From NCBI GenBank assembly GCA_029941465.1, contig JAPYQN010000001.1, positions 129,708 to 169,358 on the forward strand: a stretch of 39,651 bases of DNA. The letters are read 5' to 3'. The position numbers and the translations under genes were made by a program. The notes beneath the pieces are model-generated. The model had not been told where the DNA came from, did no database searches, and saw nothing but the letters and a program-made list of their open reading frames with translations. Source of the DNA: Gammaproteobacteria bacterium (GTDB lineage Bacteria > Pseudomonadota > Gammaproteobacteria > Steroidobacterales > UBA11654). Below, piece by piece: positions 36,361-39,651 of the stretch. Each line of letters starts with the position of its first letter. Position 1 is the first letter of the stretch.

Positions 36361-37896
36361 CTAATGTCTATTTCTATTTCTTTCTATTCTGTTTATAACT
36401 TCAAGATAAGCTAAAGCGCCTGACTCTATTATATCTGTACTGATCCCATGCCCTCTAAAGTCTTGTCCTTCATAGCTCACAGTAACAGTAACTTCACCTT
36501 GTGCGTCTTCGCCGACACTAACACTATGAATCTCAAAGTTGGTTAATTCAAGATTGTATCCGGTTATTTCCTCAATGGCATTAAAAACTGATTCAATTGG
36601 TCCACTAGAAGGTTGTTCCGCTGTCGATACTTCATGTGTAGATCCATCAAAATGTTTAAGCTTTAACTCTGCACAAGCACCCCAAGAAGATCCTGATGAT
36701 GTTTCTAAATCAATAAGTTCCCAAGTGCTTAGTGTTCCCCCATCTGCACTAAGAACAATTGCCTCTATATCACTATCAAATATATCTTTTTTTCTATCTG
36801 CAAGTTTCTTAAACTCCCCGAATGCAGGATCTAAGTCTTCATTGCTTAATTCATAACCTAACTCTTTTACTCTGTCGAGAAATGCATGTCTTCCACTGTG
36901 TTTACCCAGCACTAGATTTGAACGGCCGATGCCTACATCCTGTGGTTTCATAATTTCATAAGTAGAAGCGTGTCTCAACATCCCATGCTGATGAATGCCT
37001 GCTTCATGGGAAAAAGCATTATCCCCAACAATAGCTTTGTTTCTTGGCACATGCATGCCAGTAATGGTTGATACTAATCTACTTGTCGGATAAAGCTTCG
37101 TGCTGTCAATTGACGTGTAAAAATCAAAATACTCTTTCCTTGTTCTTATTGCCATACAAACTTCTTCAAGTGAAGTATTCCCGGCTCGTTCACCAATACC
37201 ATTGATAGTACATTCTACTTGTTGTGCACCAGATTCTAATGCAGCCAAACTATTAGCAACTGATAGGCCAAGATCATCATGACAATGGACACTAAAAATC
37301 ACGTCTTCAGCATTATTACAATTAGTGATTAGATGTTTAAATAATTCACCAAATTCATAAGGTATGGTGTAACCAACTGTATCAGGGATATTAATCGTTG
37401 TGGCTCCAGCTTCAATTGCTGCATTAACAACCTCAGTTAAAAAATCATGATCAGTTCTTGAAGCATCTTCAGGTGAAAACTCAACATTCTCACAATACTC
37501 TTTAGCCATTTTTACACCATTATAAGCTGCCTTGATAACCTCATCTTTAGCCATATTCAATTTATGCTTAAGATGTATCTCACTGGTTGCAACAAATACG
37601 TGGATTCTTCCATTAGGACTTACTTCTAATGCTTGTTGAGCCTTTTCTATATCTCCCTCATTACAACGAGCTAAGCAACATATAGTTGGACCTTCAATTT
37701 CACTTGCAATTGCTTTAACTGATTCAAAATCACCTGGAGATGCTGCTGCAAAACCTGCTTCTATAACATTCACATTCAAATCTTTCAGTGCATGTGCAAT
37801 TTTTAACTTCTCACCCAAAGTCATACTGCACCCTGGAGCCTGTTCACCGTCTCTCAAGGTTGTATCAAATATAATTATCTCTTTTGATTTATTCAT
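36361..37896 (-). CDS. leuA: 2-isopropylmalate synthase
   Basis: The 511-aa protein has an N-terminal TIM-barrel HMGL-like domain (IFDTTLRDGEQAPGCSMTL with metal Asp; SVHCHDDLGLSVANSLAALESGAQQVECTINGIGERAGN with the HxH metal pair) and a C-terminal LeuA dimer/regulatory domain (about 390-505) for leucine feedback. It condenses 2-ketoisovalerate with acetyl-CoA, the first committed leucine step. It lies 16 nt after ilvC. Confidence 0.97.
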   Translation of the reverse strand: MNKSKEIIIFDTTLRDGEQAPGCSMTLGEKLKIAHALKDLNVNVIEAGFAAASPGDFESVKAIASEIEGPTICCLARCNEGDIEKAQQALEVSPNGRIHVFVATSEIHLKHKLNMAKDEVIKAAYNGVKMAKEYCENVEFSPEDASRTDHDFLTEVVNAAIEAGATTINIPDTVGYTIPYEFGELFKHLITNCNNAEDVIFSVHCHDDLGLSVANSLAALESGAQQVECTINGIGERAGNTSLEEVCMAIRTRKEYFDFYTSIDSTKLYPTSRLVSTITGMHVPRNKAIVGDNAFSHEAGIHQHGMLRHASTYEIMKPQDVGIGRSNLVLGKHSGRHAFLDRVKELGYELSNEDLDPAFGEFKKLADRKKDIFDSDIEAIVLSADGGTLSTWELIDLETSSGSSWGACAELKLKHFDGSTHEVSTAEQPSSGPIESVFNAIEEITGYNLELTNFEIHSVSVGEDAQGEVTVTVSYEGQDFRGHGISTDIIESGALAYLEVINRIERNRNRH

Positions 37897-37912
37897 AAGG
37901 AATTACCTACTT

Positions 37913-38959
<1,047 letters not shown>

Positions 38960-38971
38960 TCAGATCTTGTT

Positions 38972-39001
38972 AAAAAAAAACCCCGCTTTTCTGCGGGGCT
39001 C
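38972..39001 (-). terminator. Attenuator terminator before ilvC
   Basis: On the minus strand AGCCCCGC-AGAAAA-GCGGGGTT forms a strong GC hairpin followed directly by a run of nine U. It stands between the leader peptide stop and ilvC, so it should stop transcription before the operon unless the hairpin is prevented. Confidence 0.92.
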
Positions 39002-39083
39002 TTTTAAATTAAACTTTTATAAAAATCTATAAGTTAGCCCCACTAGCATCTATTTCTAGCAGAATTAGTAGCTCTAAGGCTAA
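38993..39083 (-). promoter_or_regulatory. Alternative leader RNA structures (pause and antiterminator)
   Basis: GUGGGGCU (39043-39036) is fully complementary, with one G-U pair, to AGCCCCGC (39000-38993), the 5' arm of the terminator, and forms the antiterminator. The overlapping GGCUAA (39039-39034) pairs with UUAGCC (39083-39078) at leader codons 17-18 to give the competing 1:2 hairpin. A ribosome stalled in the Leu/Ile run would mask region 1 and free region 2 to pair with 3. A ribosome reaching the stop would mask region 2 and let 3:4 form. Confidence 0.78.
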
Positions 39084-39131
39084 ATAGAGTGACTTATTCC
39101 CTCTAAATTGATCGTTGTTTTTTCTATTCAT
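39027..39131 (-). CDS. ilv-leu operon leader peptide
   Basis: This short minus-strand ORF of 34 codons is too small for the ORF track. It contains the run LYLALELLILLEI: seven Leu codons (CTC, TTA, TTA, CTA, CTA, CTG, CTA) and two Ile codons (ATT, ATA) within 13 positions, then ends TAG inside the region-2 segment of the attenuator. An in-frame ATG five codons upstream (39146) could lengthen it to 39 aa. Neither start has a clear Shine-Dalgarno. The product has no expected function of its own; its translation would sense charged tRNA-Leu (and tRNA-Ile). Confidence 0.8.
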   Translation of the reverse strand: MNRKNNDQFRGNKSLYLALELLILLEIDASGANL

Positions 39132-39334
39132 GTGGCAAATGGTCATAGAAGTATGTGTTTTTGTCAACATTTATTAAATAAATAATTATTTTGGAACACT
39201 AAGAGTAAATCGTTAAAGACAAAAAAATGATGAAATTAAATTAATTTTTTAGTTTTGTCCCAAGCAGATGACTTTTTACTATATATAGATTATTGATTGT
39301 GAATTTTACATTGTAAATTTTTTATGTATAACCC
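39132..39334. other. AT-rich intergenic region upstream of the leader
   Basis: No gene is seen. On the minus strand a TTGACA (39167-39162) matches the -35 consensus, but the best nearby -10 (TATGAC, 39147-39142) is only 14 bp away. The ilv-leu promoter is therefore uncertain. AT-rich alternatives such as TAATAA near 39175-39180 would give a longer leader RNA. Confidence 0.4.
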
Positions 39335-39362
39335 TTGGAGTATTTTTTGATTATGCTATTAT
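39335..39362 (+). promoter_or_regulatory. Candidate promoter of the DUF3450 gene
   Basis: TTGGAG (39335-39340) and TATTAT (39357-39362) are separated by 16 bp on the plus strand, about 66 nt before the start codon. A small 4-bp stem, GGCT/AGCC, lies in the untranslated leader. Confidence 0.45.
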
Positions 39363-39428
39363 CAAATGCTGCAATGGGCTAGGGGTAAAGCCTTAATAAA
39401 AAATCTATAACATCTGAGGGGATTGTAT

Positions 39429-39651
39429 ATGAAAAATTTTCATAGATTAACTGGCAAGATTCTAATTGGTGGGGTGATACTAATTACACTGCCGATGATT
39501 CTTCCTGCTGAAACTTTGAGTCAAGTTCTCAATGGTCAAAACGAAAGAACTTTGCTTGCTCAAGAATCACAACAAAGAGTTGAAAAAGTAGCAGACCAAA
39601 CAAGAAAAATGGAAGATAAATACAGGGCTGCTTTGAAAGAAATAAATGGTC
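39429..39651 (+). CDS. DUF3450 family periplasmic protein, 5' part
   Basis: The start is not in the ORF track because the gene runs off the window. GAGGGG lies 7 nt before ATG 39429. The first 74 residues show a signal peptide (hydrophobic IGGVILITLPMILPA, cleavage near AETLS), then a heptad-like helix (QQRVEKVADQTRKMEDKYRAALKEI) resembling the DUF3450 N-terminus. In other gammaproteobacteria DUF3450 genes precede ExbB/TolQ, ExbD and TonB genes, so an energy-transducing TonB cluster probably follows outside the window. The family call is from memory of the pattern. Confidence 0.7.
   Translation, partial: MKNFHRLTGKILIGGVILITLPMILPAETLSQVLNGQNERTLLAQESQQRVEKVADQTRKMEDKYRAALKEING

Overview
The window is AT-rich, densely packed Gram-negative chromosome. 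It carries TonB-dependent uptake parts, a UbiH-family hydroxylase, IHF-alpha, a fused enteric-type HisB, and the thrS-infC-rpmI-rplT-pheS-pheT-ihfA-merR block. These suggest a gammaproteobacterium, most likely a free-living marine, SAR86-like or otherwise streamlined lineage. The lineage is an inference from gene content and base composition; no 16S rRNA is present. I saw no insertion sequence, prophage or CRISPR array.

Layout. (1) 1-3.0 kb: the 5' end of a tRNA, a small secreted cupin, and a divergent TonB-dependent receptor that ends at a bidirectional terminator. (2) 3.1-10.1 kb, minus strand: a tight run of a UbiM-like hydroxylase, a Nudix hydrolase, an MBL-fold hydrolase, a sterol-desaturase-type di-iron protein, an M50 protease, an AmiD-like amidase and a secreted amidohydrolase. 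(3) 10.2-22.0 kb, plus strand: a GlpE-like rhodanese and an NAD-dependent formate dehydrogenase (fdsG-fdsB-fdsA), followed after only 6 nt by the translation block. (4) 22.0-25.1 kb: tRNA-Pro(GGG), an unrecognised HTH protein, an AI-2E-type permease and a GlcD/D2HGDH-type flavoprotein. (5) 25.3-32.4 kb, minus strand: a TrpR-like (YerC) regulator heading hisGDCBHAFE. (6) 32.4-39.2 kb, minus strand: ilvC-leuA-ilvE-leuC-leuD-leuB behind a leader region. (7) 39.4 kb to the end: the start of a DUF3450 gene on the plus strand.

The most interesting signals are regulatory or concern initiation and are invisible to an ATG/GTG/TTG ORF caller. A Leu/Ile-rich leader peptide with mutually exclusive hairpins forms what looks like a classical attenuator in front of ilvC-leu. 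hisF appears to start at AUU; without that start it would lose its catalytic Asp11. infC starts at AUC. A perfect inverted repeat overlaps the promoter of the yerC-his operon. At the protein level, PheT lacks the roughly 110-residue OB-fold tRNA-binding (B2) domain, and ThrS has lost the second His of its editing HxxxH motif. hisI is not in the his operon.
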